A stretch of 64,000 nucleotides of DNA, from contig NZ_CP112866.1 in the NCBI RefSeq assembly GCF_026410085.1, positions 2,046,001 to 2,110,000 on the forward strand, read 5' to 3'. The stretch comes from Pseudomonas quebecensis (lineage in GTDB: Bacteria > Pseudomonadota > Gammaproteobacteria > Pseudomonadales > Pseudomonadaceae). The notes beneath the pieces were generated by a model. That model was not told the origin of the DNA. It saw only the letters and a list, made by a program, of their open reading frames with translations, and did not search any database. Positions 17,264-27,036 of this stretch are shown here, one piece after another. The position numbers and the translations under genes were made by a program. Position 1 is the first letter of the stretch; each line of letters begins with the position of its first letter.

Positions 17264-19093
17264 TCAGTGCTGGCGCAGACGTTTGTACAAGGTATTGCGG
17301 CTTACTCCCAGTTCCCGCGCCAAGTGGGAAATATTTCCGCCAGCGGCTTTCAGGCGTTGGTTCAGGTCGCCACTGTCTTCCAGCCCGTCATTGGCCGGCG
17401 GTGGCGCTGCCCGGCCCAAGTCGACAAAAAAGTCGTCCGGCAAATGCTCCGCGCGGATCGGCTGTTCTTCAGCCATCGCCAGCGCCACCTGCAGCACACT
17501 GCTGACCTGGCGCAGGTTACCTGGCCAGGGGTGTTGCTCGAACAGGGCCAGCACCTCGGCGCTCAAACCGGCCCATTGCGTCGGCTCGCGATGCCGTTGC
17601 CACAGTTGCTGGAACAGCGCCTGTTTGTCATGACGTTCACGCAGCGGTGGCAGTTCCAGGGTCAGGCCACCGATGCGGTAGTACAAATCTTCACGAAAGC
17701 GCCCGGCCTGTACCAGCTCGCGCAAGGCCCGGTTGGTGGCGGAGATGATGCGCAGATCCACCGGGAACACGTCGCTGCTGCCCACCGGTTGCACGCAGCG
17801 CTCCTGCAACACCCTCAGCAGCCGCGCCTGAGTCGGCAGCGGCATGTCGCCGATTTCGTCGAGAAACAGCGTGCCTTTGTCGGCCTTGCGAATCAGGCCG
17901 ATGCTGCCTTTCTGATTGGCGCCGGTGAACGCGCCTTTTTCGTAGCCGAACAGTTCCGATTCCACCAACTCGGCGGGAATGGCCGCACAGTTCACCGCGA
18001 TAAACGCCTGGCGGCTGCGGGAACTGGCCTGGTGCAGGGCTTTGACGAATACTTCTTTACCCACGCCGGTTTCGCCGTGGATCAGCAGGGGAATGTCTTT
18101 TTCCAGCAGGCGCTCGGCCTGGCGCACGGCTTTTTCCACGCGTGGGTCGCCGAAATGCAGGGTATTAAGCCCGATTGACGCCGGTGGCGGGGGCGCGGGT
18201 GGTTCGCTGGTCTTGGGCTCGGTAAACACGCGAGCCTGCACCGGCTGCTGGAGGGGGCGCTTGAGCAGGCACTGGAAGCGGTTGCGCCCGGCCGCCTGCA
18301 ACGAAAACGGCAAGCCTTCGGGCTGGTTGAGCAACTCCAGCAACGACACCTTGAACAGGCTGTCGATCATCACCCGCGACAAACTGATGCCCAGCAGGTT
18401 GTCGGCGCGACGGTTGGCCGACAGTACCTGGCCGCTTTCATCGAAAATCAGCAGCCCCGCCCATTGGCTGTCGAGGTTGCTCAATCCGGTGTTGAAGGTC
18501 AGCTGGAAGTGTTCGCCGCGAAACAGGTTGAGGATCAACCGGTTCTCCACGGTCTGGCTCATCATCTTGACCATGCCGAGGGTATGGGAGGGCGGCAGGT
18601 AGCTGTCGCTGGACACATCCAGCACGGCGATAATTTCGCGCTGGGCATCGAAGATCGGCGCCGCCGAGCCGGTCATGAAGCGGTTGGCCTTGAGGAAGTG
18701 CTCGTCATGCTCGATATGCACCGCCTGGGCACAGGCCAGCGCGGTGCCGATGGCGTTGGTACCGCTGGCGCGTTCCAGCCAGCTGGCGCCGGCGCTGAAA
18801 CCACGGGCGAGCTTGGGTTCGATAAAACGCTGGGTGCCCCATGACGTCAGGACCTGGCCCTGGTTATCGGCCAGCATGATCAGGCAGTTGGAATTGCTGA
18901 GGATATTTTCGTAGTAGGGCAGTACTTCCTGGTGAGTGGTCTGCACCAGGGAGTGCTGGCTCTCCAGCAGTTGGCTGATGCCCTCGGCGGGCAACTGGTC
19001 AAAGCTGGGCGTACTTTGGTGGTCCAGGCCAAAGGCGCGGCAACGGCGCCAGGAGTCCTGGATGATGGTGTCGTGAGCCAAGGGTTCGGCCAT
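17264..19093 (-). CDS. Sigma-54-dependent transcriptional activator (AcoR-like)
   Basis: A 609-residue enhancer-binding protein. The N-terminal sensory half is GAF-like (FSAGASWLERASGTNAIGTALA, then PIFDAQREIIAVLDVSSDS) followed by a PAS-like region (LIFDESGQVLSANRRADNLLG). The AAA+ domain has Walker A GETGVGKE, the sigma-54-contacting ESELFGYEKGAFTGA loop, Walker B LFLDEIGDMPL and arginine-finger regions. The C-terminal Fis-type helix-turn-helix reads LARELGVSRNTLYKRLRQH. It is divergent from the six-gene ABC importer operon, and the intervening DNA carries a -24/-12 promoter and repeated TGTTCA sites. It is the obvious activator of that operon, probably sensing the imported compound or a derivative. 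Confidence 0.93.
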   Translation of the reverse strand: MAEPLAHDTIIQDSWRRCRAFGLDHQSTPSFDQLPAEGISQLLESQHSLVQTTHQEVLPYYENILSNSNCLIMLADNQGQVLTSWGTQRFIEPKLARGFSAGASWLERASGTNAIGTALACAQAVHIEHDEHFLKANRFMTGSAAPIFDAQREIIAVLDVSSDSYLPPSHTLGMVKMMSQTVENRLILNLFRGEHFQLTFNTGLSNLDSQWAGLLIFDESGQVLSANRRADNLLGISLSRVMIDSLFKVSLLELLNQPEGLPFSLQAAGRNRFQCLLKRPLQQPVQARVFTEPKTSEPPAPPPPASIGLNTLHFGDPRVEKAVRQAERLLEKDIPLLIHGETGVGKEVFVKALHQASSRSRQAFIAVNCAAIPAELVESELFGYEKGAFTGANQKGSIGLIRKADKGTLFLDEIGDMPLPTQARLLRVLQERCVQPVGSSDVFPVDLRIISATNRALRELVQAGRFREDLYYRIGGLTLELPPLRERHDKQALFQQLWQRHREPTQWAGLSAEVLALFEQHPWPGNLRQVSSVLQVALAMAEEQPIRAEHLPDDFFVDLGRAAPPPANDGLEDSGDLNQRLKAAGGNISHLARELGVSRNTLYKRLRQH

Positions 19094-19170
19094 GGGGTGA
19101 CCTTCTTTTTATTGTTTTGGGGTCTTGCACGATCTACCTGACGCCACCGGGCCACCTTGGACCTGTGTGT

Positions 19171-19267
19171 TGAACAGTCAGTCGGGTTCAAAGAGTGTTG
19201 TTCAGAACTGTTCACTGTCAACCCCCAAGCTGTTCACTTGTTCAGCCAAATTGTTCACTCCTGAACA
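19171..19267. promoter_or_regulatory. Array of TGTTCA half-sites (probable upstream activating sequences)
   Basis: Seven exact hexamers lie within 97 bases. TGTTCA occurs at 19199, 19209, 19231, 19239 and 19252, and its complement TGAACA at 19171 and 19262. The pair 19252-19267 forms a perfect palindrome TGTTCA-CTCC-TGAACA. The array lies 45-140 bases upstream of the -24/-12 promoter, the usual position for binding of an enhancer-binding protein, and next to the gene of such a protein. Confidence 0.65.
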
Positions 19268-19310
19268 TCACCTTGAGGCCATTTGCTTGTGAATCAAGCA
19301 CCTGCATTTT

Positions 19311-19326
19311 TGGCACGAAACTCGCT
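19311..19326 (+). promoter_or_regulatory. Sigma-54 (-24/-12) promoter of the ABC importer operon
   Basis: TGGCACGAAACTCGCT matches the sigma-54 consensus. The invariant GG (19312-19313) and GC (19324-19325) are separated by exactly ten bases; only the first T of the -12 TTGC varies. The predicted start near 19337 leaves a short leader before the first ATG at 19371. Confidence 0.75.
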
Positions 19327-19370
19327 CTGACGAATGGCCAGATTCATTCCAATAATAAAAAGGTCGTGTC

Positions 19371-20465
19371 ATGTCATTGACCCTGGAACATGTCTCCCGC
19401 GTTGTAGAAGGCCAGACTTGGATCGACGACGCCAACCTGCGTTTCGAGCCGGGTTCGTTCAACGTTCTGCTTGGCCGGACGCTGTCCGGCAAGACCAGCC
19501 TGATGCGCCTGATGGCCGGCCTGGACAAGCCCGACAGCGGCCGCATCCTGATGAACGGCGCGGACGTCACCCATAAACCGGTGCGCCTGCGCAACGTGTC
19601 GATGGTCTATCAGCAGTTCATCAACTACCCGACCATGACCGTGTTCGAGAACATCGCCTCGCCCTTGCGCCAGGCCGGCGTGAGCGACGAGCTGATCCAA
19701 AGCAAGGTGCTGGAAACCGCCCGGATGCTGCGCATCGAGAAATTCCTGCAACGGCACCCGCTGGAGTTGTCCGGTGGGCAACAACAGCGCACCGCCATGG
19801 CGCGCGCCTTGGTAAAGGACGCCGAGCTGATCCTGTTCGATGAGCCGCTGGTGAACCTGGACTACAAACTGCGCGAAGAGCTGCGTCAGGAAATGCGCGA
19901 GCTGTTCGCCGCGCGTCACACCATCGCCATCTACGCCACCACCGAGCCTAATGAAGCGCTGGCGCTGGGTGGCACCACCACCATCCTTCATGAAGGCCGG
20001 GTGATCCAGAGCGGCAAGGCCGCCGAGGTGTATCACCAGCCGCAAACGGTGCTGGCCGCCGAGCTGTTTTCCGAACCGCCGATCAACTTGATGCCCGGGC
20101 GGATCAGCGGCAACGAAGTCAGCTTCGCCAACTTTGTGCACTTCCCGCTGAATGTCGACCTGCGCCCCATTGGTGAGGGCGAGTTCCGCTTCGGTGTGCG
20201 CCCCAGCCACATCAGCCTGGTGCCGAGCAACGACGACGACCTGGAGTTGGCCGTGACCGTGGAGGTGGCTGAGATCAGCGGCTCGGAGACCTTCCTGCAT
20301 GTGCGCAGCGAGCACTTTCTGCTGGTGCTGCACTTGCCGGGAGTGCACGAGTACGACGTCGACGCGCCGATCCGCGTGTATATCCCCACCCATAAACTGT
20401 TTGTGTTCGATGGCCAGGGCCGTTTGGTCCAGGCCCCCGGGCGCCGTGTCGCGAGGGTTGCCTGA
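19371..20465 (+). CDS. ABC importer ATP-binding protein, GlpS-like
   Basis: A 364-residue ATPase of the CUT1-type sugar/polyol family, first gene of the operon. Walker A is GRTLSGKTS near residue 40, the signature LSGGQQQR is intact, and Walker B is LILFDEP. A C-terminal regulatory OB region (FGVRPSHISLVPSN) follows. The switch-region histidine, normally in THDQxEA, is replaced: the sequence is IYATTEPNEA. The partner ATPase retains that His but lost its signature, so the two look complementary. The order ATPase-ATPase-permease-permease-DUF2160-binding protein equals the GlpSTPQUV glycerol importer described in Rhizobium. Here the substrate is inferred only as a polyol or similar small compound. 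Confidence 0.88.
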   Translation: MSLTLEHVSRVVEGQTWIDDANLRFEPGSFNVLLGRTLSGKTSLMRLMAGLDKPDSGRILMNGADVTHKPVRLRNVSMVYQQFINYPTMTVFENIASPLRQAGVSDELIQSKVLETARMLRIEKFLQRHPLELSGGQQQRTAMARALVKDAELILFDEPLVNLDYKLREELRQEMRELFAARHTIAIYATTEPNEALALGGTTTILHEGRVIQSGKAAEVYHQPQTVLAAELFSEPPINLMPGRISGNEVSFANFVHFPLNVDLRPIGEGEFRFGVRPSHISLVPSNDDDLELAVTVEVAEISGSETFLHVRSEHFLLVLHLPGVHEYDVDAPIRVYIPTHKLFVFDGQGRLVQAPGRRVARVA

Positions 20466-21562
20466 TGGCCGAGATCCATTTGCAGAACCTGGCGCACAGC
20501 TACAGCCCTACGCCCAAAGGGCCTGAAGACTACGCGATCCGGGAAATGAACCATGTGTGGGAGCAGGGCGGCGCCTACGCGTTGCTCGGCCCATCGGGCT
20601 GCGGCAAGTCGACCCTGCTCAATATCATCTCCGGGTTGCTCAGCCCGTCCGAAGGCCAGGTGCTGTTCGACACCCAAGTGGTCAACGACCTGACTCCGGA
20701 GAAACGCAACATTGCCCAGGTGTTCCAGTTCCCGGTGGTCTACGACACCATGACGGTATTCGACAACCTGGCATTCCCGTTGCGCAACCAGGGCATGGCC
20801 GAGGCGAAAATTCATAGCAAAGTGCAGGAAATTGCTGAAGTCCTCGACCTGCAAAACCTGCTGAACAAAAAAGCCCGCAACCTCACCGCCGACGAAAAGC
20901 AGAAAGTCTCCATGGGCCGTGGCCTGGTGCGTGACGACGTGTCGGCGATCCTGTTCGACGAACCGCTGACGGTGATCGACCCGCACCTGAAGTGGAAACT
21001 GCGGCGCAAGCTCAAGCAGATCCACGAGCAGTTCAATATCACCATGGTCTACGTCACCCACGACCAGTTGGAAGCGTCGACCTTCGCCGACAAGATCGCG
21101 GTGATGTACGGCGGGCAGATCGTGCAGTTCGGCACACCACGTGAGTTATTCGAACGGCCCAGCCACACCTTTGTCGGCTATTTCATCGGCAGCCCTGGGA
21201 TGAATCTGATTGAGGTGCAGGCCGAGGCGGGCGGTGTACGCTTTGCCGGCACGCACCTGCCGCTGTCCGGCGCATTGCAGCAACGCATTGCCGAGTCGAA
21301 CTGCCAAAAGCTCCAGGTAGGTATTCGTCCGGAATTTATCCATGTATGGGACGAGTACAACCCTGACGCCCTGCAAGCCGATATCACTCATCTGGAAGAC
21401 CTCGGCACCTACAAGATCATGACCCTCAACCTCGACGGTGCAACGCTTAAGGTGCGCCTGGCCGAAGACAAACCGGTGCCGCAACGCCAGGCGTCCATCA
21501 GTTTTCCCGCGCAATGGCTGATGCTTTATGCCGACGATTACCTGCTGGAGGTGCAGCCATGA
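20465..21562 (+). CDS. ABC importer ATP-binding protein, GlpT-like
   Basis: A 365-residue second ATPase whose ATG shares one base with the previous stop. Walker A is GPSGCGKST near residue 40, Walker B is AILFDEPLTVID, and the switch histidine is intact in YVTHDQLEA. The ABC signature is degenerate: where LSGGQ is expected the sequence reads LTADEKQKVS. A C-terminal regulatory domain (VGIRPEFIHVWDEYN) follows. With the GlpS-like subunit it should form a heterodimer with one canonical and one impaired nucleotide site. The stop overlaps the permease start by four bases. Confidence 0.88.
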   Translation: MAEIHLQNLAHSYSPTPKGPEDYAIREMNHVWEQGGAYALLGPSGCGKSTLLNIISGLLSPSEGQVLFDTQVVNDLTPEKRNIAQVFQFPVVYDTMTVFDNLAFPLRNQGMAEAKIHSKVQEIAEVLDLQNLLNKKARNLTADEKQKVSMGRGLVRDDVSAILFDEPLTVIDPHLKWKLRRKLKQIHEQFNITMVYVTHDQLEASTFADKIAVMYGGQIVQFGTPRELFERPSHTFVGYFIGSPGMNLIEVQAEAGGVRFAGTHLPLSGALQQRIAESNCQKLQVGIRPEFIHVWDEYNPDALQADITHLEDLGTYKIMTLNLDGATLKVRLAEDKPVPQRQASISFPAQWLMLYADDYLLEVQP

Positions 21563-22425
21563 ACAAGGTGCAGAACAACAAAGCCTGGTGGCTGGTACTG
21601 CCGGTGTTCCTGCTGGTAGCGTTCAGTGCGGTGATCCCGATGATGACCGTGGTCAACTACTCGGTGCAGGACATTTTCGACCAGTCCAGCCGCTACTTCG
21701 TCGGCGCCGACTGGTACAAGCAAGTACTGCTCGACCCGCGCCTGCACGACTCGCTGCTGCGCCAGTTCATCTATTCGGCCTGCGTGCTGCTGATCGAAAT
21801 CCCCCTGGGCATCGCCATCGCCCTGACCATGCCGACCAAGGGCCGGTGGTCTTCGCTGGTGTTGATTATTCTGGCGATCCCGTTGCTGATTCCCTGGAAC
21901 GTAGTGGGCACCATCTGGCAGATCTTCGGCCGCGCCGACATCGGCCTGCTGGGCTCGACCCTCAACGCCCTGGGCATCAACTACAACTACGCGGCCAACA
22001 CCATGGACGCCTGGGTCACGGTGCTGGTGATGGACGTATGGCACTGGACCTCATTGGTGGCGCTGCTGTGTTATTCCGGCCTACGGGCGATTCCGGATGT
22101 GTACTACCAGGCCGCACGTATCGATCGGGCCTCAGCCTGGGCGGTTTTCCGGCATATCCAGTTGCCCAAGATGAAGAGCGTGCTGCTGATCGCGGTAATG
22201 CTGCGCTTTATGGACAGCTTCATGATCTACACCGAACCCTTCGTACTGACCGGCGGCGGGCCAGGTAACGCCACCACGTTTCTGAGTCAGACCTTGACCC
22301 AGATGGCCGTAGGTCAATTCGACCTCGGCCCGGCGGCGGCGTTTTCCCTGGTGTACTTCCTGATCATCCTGTTGGTGTCCTGGCTGTTCTACACCGCCAT
22401 GACCCACTCCGACGCCAACCGCTGA
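21559..22425 (+). CDS. ABC importer permease, GlpP-like
   Basis: A 288-residue inner-membrane protein from ATG 21559 with six predicted helices. The coupling-helix EAA loop is recognisable as YYQAARIDRASAWAVFRHIQLP near residues 195-215, the contact with the ATPases. It is the MalF-type partner of the following MalG-type permease. The overlap with the upstream ATPase gene indicates coupled translation. Confidence 0.9.
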   Translation: MNKVQNNKAWWLVLPVFLLVAFSAVIPMMTVVNYSVQDIFDQSSRYFVGADWYKQVLLDPRLHDSLLRQFIYSACVLLIEIPLGIAIALTMPTKGRWSSLVLIILAIPLLIPWNVVGTIWQIFGRADIGLLGSTLNALGINYNYAANTMDAWVTVLVMDVWHWTSLVALLCYSGLRAIPDVYYQAARIDRASAWAVFRHIQLPKMKSVLLIAVMLRFMDSFMIYTEPFVLTGGGPGNATTFLSQTLTQMAVGQFDLGPAAAFSLVYFLIILLVSWLFYTAMTHSDANR

Positions 22426-22435
22426 GGCCGCCAAC

Positions 22436-23236
<801 letters not shown>

Positions 23237-23244
23237 AGGATTCG

Positions 23245-23520
23245 ATGATGGAATGGATGGCCTGGACCACCCCCACCGCGCTGTTCTTCGGCGGCATCGC
23301 CCTGATTCTGGCGGGCATGACCACTTGGGAGCTGCGCTCGCCGAGCATCCCTCGACGCGGTTTTCTGCCGATCAGCACCACCCGTGGTGATCGCTTGTTT
23401 ATCGGTCTTCTCGGCAGCGCCTACCTGCATTTGCTGGTGATCGGCGTTACCGACTGGAGCATCTGGGTAGCGTCCGCGCTGTCCCTGGTATGGCTGTTGA
23501 GTGTGATGCGCTGGGGCTGA
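23245..23520 (+). CDS. DUF2160 small membrane protein, GlpU-like
   Basis: A 91-residue protein with two or three hydrophobic helices (ALFFGGIALILAGMTTWEL and FIGLLGSAYLHLLVIGVTD, then VASALSLVWLLSVMRWG). The central RRGFLPISTTRGDRLFIGLL segment is family-typical. The corresponding gene in the Rhizobium operon is glpU, of unknown role; its presence is the best marker that this operon is of GlpSTPQUV type rather than an ordinary sugar importer. It may be an accessory subunit of the membrane complex. Confidence 0.85.
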   Translation: MMEWMAWTTPTALFFGGIALILAGMTTWELRSPSIPRRGFLPISTTRGDRLFIGLLGSAYLHLLVIGVTDWSIWVASALSLVWLLSVMRWG

Positions 23521-23553
23521 TGCCCTTATGAAATAAACAACCAGGAGGTCTCT

Positions 23554-25296
23554 ATGTTGAATAAGAACAATAAGCTGCGACATAGCATTTCATTGGCCGC
23601 CGTACTGGCCCTAAGCGGTTTGAGCGCGTCGGCCTGGGCCGATGCCTACGAAGATGCCGCGAAAAAATGGATCGGCAGCGAGTTCAAACCGTCCACCCTC
23701 ACCGAAGCCCAGCAGCTCGAAGAGTTGAAGTGGTTTATCAAGGCCGCAGAGCCGTTCCGTGGGATGAAGATCAACGTGGTGTCGGAAACCCTAACCACCC
23801 ATGAGTACGAATCCAAGGTGCTGGCCAAGGCCTTCAGTGAGATTACCGGCATCAAGCTGACCCACGACCTGCTGCAGGAAGGCGACGTGGTGGAAAAACT
23901 GCAGACCCAGATGCAGTCCGACAAGAACATCTACGACGGCTGGGTTAACGATTCCGACTTGATCGGTACCCATGTTCGCTACGGCAAGACCGAGTCGATC
24001 ACCGACCTGATGGCCAACGAAGGCAAGGACTTCACCTCGCCGACCCTGGACCTCAAGGACTTTATCGGCCTGTCGTTCACCACCGGCCCGGACGGCAAGC
24101 TGTACCAATTGCCCGACCAGCAGTTCGCCAACCTCTACTGGTTCCGTGCCGACTGGTTCGAGCGTCCGGAGCTGAAAGCCAAGTTCAAGGAAAAGTACGG
24201 CTATGAACTCGGTGTGCCGGTGAACTGGTCGGCCTACGAAGACATCGCCAAATTCTTCAGCGAAGACGTCAAGGAAATCGACGGCAAGCGCATCTATGGG
24301 CACATGGACTACGGCAAGAAAGACCCGTCCCTGGGGTGGCGTTTCACCGACGCCTGGTTCTCCATGGCCGGCGGCGGCGACAAAGGCCTGCCGAACGGCT
24401 TACCGGTGGACGAGTGGGGTATTCGTGTGGAGGACTGCCACCCGGTAGGCTCCAGCGTGACGCGTGGCGGCGACACCAACGGCCCGGCGGCGGTATTCGC
24501 CACCCAGAAATACGTGGACTGGATGAAAGCCTACGCGCCGCCGGAAGCGGCGGGCATGACCTTCTCCGAATCCGGCCCGGTGCCGTCCCAGGGCAATATC
24601 GCCCAGCAGATCTTCTGGTACACCGCGTTTACCGCCGACATGACCAAACCGGGCCTGCCGGTGGTAAATGCCGATGGCACGCCGAAATGGCGCATGGCGC
24701 CGTCGCCGGTAGGGCCTTACTGGGAAAAGGGCATGAAAAAGGGCTATCAGGACGTAGGTTCCTGGACGTTCCTCAAGTCCACTCCCGAGAAGCAGAAACT
24801 GGCGGCCTGGCTCTATGCGCAGTTCGTCACCTCGAAAACCGTGTCACTGAAAAAAACCATCGTCGGCCTGACGCCGATTCGCGAGTCCGACATCAACTCC
24901 CAGGCCATGACCGACATGGCGCCGAAACTGGGCGGCCTGGTGGAGTTCTACCGCAGCCCGGCCCGCGTGGAGTGGACCCCGACCGGTACCAACGTGCCGG
25001 ACTACCCACGCCTGGCGCAGCTGTGGTGGAGCAATATCGCCGCCGCCGCCAGCGGCGAGAAAACCCCGCAGCAGGCGTTGGACAACCTGGCCAAGGAACA
25101 GGACGCGATCATGACGCGCCTGGAACGTTCCAAGGTGCAACCGGTGTGCGGCCCGAAAATGAACCCCGAGCGCGACGCGCAATACTGGTTCGACCAGCCG
25201 GGCGCACCCAAGCCGAAACTGGCCAACGAAAAGCCCAAGGGCGAAACCGTCGGCTACAACGACCTGCTTAAACAATGGGAGGCGGCGCGCAAGTAA
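23554..25296 (+). CDS. ABC importer periplasmic substrate-binding protein, GlpV-like
   Basis: A 580-residue binding protein, larger than usual for solute-binding proteins but normal for this operon type. A signal peptide (LRHSISLAAVLALSGLSASAWA) precedes DAYEDAAKKWI. The AGGAGG ribosome site is close to perfect, in line with high expression of binding proteins. The fold is the cluster D extracellular solute-binding type, with aromatic-rich segments (FANLYWFRADWFERP, SLGWRFTDAWFSMAGGG) likely lining a polyol or sugar site. It is the last gene of the operon; a REP pair follows. Confidence 0.9.
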   Translation: MLNKNNKLRHSISLAAVLALSGLSASAWADAYEDAAKKWIGSEFKPSTLTEAQQLEELKWFIKAAEPFRGMKINVVSETLTTHEYESKVLAKAFSEITGIKLTHDLLQEGDVVEKLQTQMQSDKNIYDGWVNDSDLIGTHVRYGKTESITDLMANEGKDFTSPTLDLKDFIGLSFTTGPDGKLYQLPDQQFANLYWFRADWFERPELKAKFKEKYGYELGVPVNWSAYEDIAKFFSEDVKEIDGKRIYGHMDYGKKDPSLGWRFTDAWFSMAGGGDKGLPNGLPVDEWGIRVEDCHPVGSSVTRGGDTNGPAAVFATQKYVDWMKAYAPPEAAGMTFSESGPVPSQGNIAQQIFWYTAFTADMTKPGLPVVNADGTPKWRMAPSPVGPYWEKGMKKGYQDVGSWTFLKSTPEKQKLAAWLYAQFVTSKTVSLKKTIVGLTPIRESDINSQAMTDMAPKLGGLVEFYRSPARVEWTPTGTNVPDYPRLAQLWWSNIAAAASGEKTPQQALDNLAKEQDAIMTRLERSKVQPVCGPKMNPERDAQYWFDQPGAPKPKLANEKPKGETVGYNDLLKQWEAARK

Positions 25297-25308
25297 GCGC
25301 CCTTTGTA

Positions 25309-25436
25309 GTGAGCGGGCTTGCCCCACGCTGGGCTGCGTATCAGCCCTTCTTAAGGCACCTCGGTGTGTCAGATGGAACACATCGCCTGAAAAGGGGCTG
25401 CTTCGCAGCCCAGCGCGGGACAAGCCCGCTCGCCAC
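25309..25436. repeat. Inverted REP pair after the importer operon
   Basis: GTGAGCGGGCTTGCCCCACG with GCTGGGCTGCG on the left is matched by GCAGCCCAGCGCGGGA with CAAGCCCGCTCGCCAC on the right, giving a long imperfect stem of two REP copies. The rest of the 25297-25645 gap shows no gene. Such elements often mark operon ends and stabilise mRNA. Confidence 0.8.
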
Positions 25437-25645
25437 AGAAAGCCCATCCACCCCATAAGCCCTGCCAAGCCATGCAGGCCCACTGCGCGCCAAATCAATC
25501 GACCGCTGGTCCAGCCCATCTGAACCCAATTTGAATTTTCTGCACACTCCGACGCTCTGCATTCTAGACACGCGTATTTCAGCGCGCTCACGGGGCCGCC
25601 TTGTCGGCAGGCCTGGTTGTTTAGGACTTTGCGGACACTGCCATC

Positions 25646-27025
25646 ATGACGTTCCTCACTGCGCTCTCAGGCCAGCCGGCCTCGATGCTTCTTTCGGCTC
25701 ACGGTCGTTATCAACACCTGTATCAGCAGTTGTACAGCGAAGTCGAGGGCGCCGAAGAGGTCGCGCGCGACTTCGTGCAGGCGCAATTGACCCTGGCGCG
25801 CGAGCTGCCCGGCGATCTGCCCGAAGTGCCTGAACATCTTACGGCGTGGGTGGAGCAGCGCTGCGCCGAAGTCGCCCAGGCCTACGCCGAGTACCTGGAA
25901 CAACGCCAGCAAGGTCGGCCCCGGCGCTTTTTCCAGAACAAGGCCCATGCCTTGTATTGCCTGCAGCGCGTAGCACCGACCAAACAGGTCGACGGCGCCT
26001 GGTTGTACGGGCTGCTGGCCCACTGGCACGACCCGCGTTTCGACGGCTTGCTCACCACCTACCTGGAAGAGTTGGGCGACGGTCAGGCCGCGCAAAATCA
26101 TGTGGTGATCTACCGCAAGCTGCTCAGCGATCACGACGCCGCCAGCGAAGCCGGCCTGGACGACGACCATTACCTGCAAGGCGCTCTGCAAATGGCGCTG
26201 GGCCTGTGCGGCGAGGACTTCCTGCCGGAAATCATCGGCTACAACCTTGGCTACGAACAGTTGCCCCTGCACCTGCTCATCACCTCGTACGAGCTGAGCG
26301 AGCTGGGCATCGACCCTTATTACTTCACCCTGCATGTAACCATCGACAATGCCAGCACCGGCCACGCCTGCAAGGCGGCGCAATCGGTGATCGATCTATT
26401 GCCGCTGGGCGAGGGCAGGGCGGACTTTTACCGACGTGTCGCCGAGGGCTATCGCCTCAATGACCTGGGCCCGGGCACCAACGCCGTCATCGACAGCTTC
26501 AACCTGCATGACGAAGTGGTGGCCATGCTGGAGCGCAAGCGCACGTTCGGCCAGCACATGCATTCGGATTACTGCCGCTTCGAAGGCAAGACCGTCAACC
26601 AGTGGCTGGCCAAGCCCGGGCAGATCGGCGCATTTCTCCAGGCTCTGGAAGACAAGGGCTGGATCAAACGCAATCAGGACCCAACCGAGAGCCGTTTCTG
26701 GCAACTGATCGAAGGCGCCGGCGCGGCGATGTTCGGCGTGTTCAGCGGCTATGAAAAGCAGGTGCTGCACGACTGGATCGCCGGTGACTGGATCAGCGCC
26801 GAGCGTGTGCCGGCGGTGCGGCCTGGACGCGGCAGACCCTTGGCCCGCGACTCGCACCGTCCAACGGACCCGGACACTCAGTCCCTGGTCGAATCGCTGA
26901 GCAACCTGACCGATGAACAGCAGCTCACGGCGCTGATTCCCTGGCTGTCGGCCCGCCGCCATTGCACTCCTGCGGGGCTGTATGCCACGCGGCGCTTTAT
27001 CCAACTGCGTGCGCGCCTGCGCTAA
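25646..27025 (+). CDS. Haem-oxygenase-like di-iron oxidase (iron-containing redox enzyme family)
   Basis: A 459-residue soluble protein. The central region has candidate iron ligands in the order expected for haem-oxygenase-like di-iron oxidases: Glu141/142 in YLEELGDG, His152 in NHVVIYRKL, Glu204 in YNLGYEQLP, and His230, Asp234, His240 in LHVTIDNASTGHACKA. Known relatives (UndA, BesC, SznF types) perform O2-dependent oxidations or C-C cleavage; the substrate here is unknown. The C-terminal third is an extra region unlike the small stand-alone members. A methyltransferase gene follows after 11 bases, suggesting a two-enzyme pathway. The start is taken at ATG 25646. Confidence 0.82.
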   Translation: MTFLTALSGQPASMLLSAHGRYQHLYQQLYSEVEGAEEVARDFVQAQLTLARELPGDLPEVPEHLTAWVEQRCAEVAQAYAEYLEQRQQGRPRRFFQNKAHALYCLQRVAPTKQVDGAWLYGLLAHWHDPRFDGLLTTYLEELGDGQAAQNHVVIYRKLLSDHDAASEAGLDDDHYLQGALQMALGLCGEDFLPEIIGYNLGYEQLPLHLLITSYELSELGIDPYYFTLHVTIDNASTGHACKAAQSVIDLLPLGEGRADFYRRVAEGYRLNDLGPGTNAVIDSFNLHDEVVAMLERKRTFGQHMHSDYCRFEGKTVNQWLAKPGQIGAFLQALEDKGWIKRNQDPTESRFWQLIEGAGAAMFGVFSGYEKQVLHDWIAGDWISAERVPAVRPGRGRPLARDSHRPTDPDTQSLVESLSNLTDEQQLTALIPWLSARRHCTPAGLYATRRFIQLRARLR

Positions 27026-27036
27026 GGAACCCGCTT

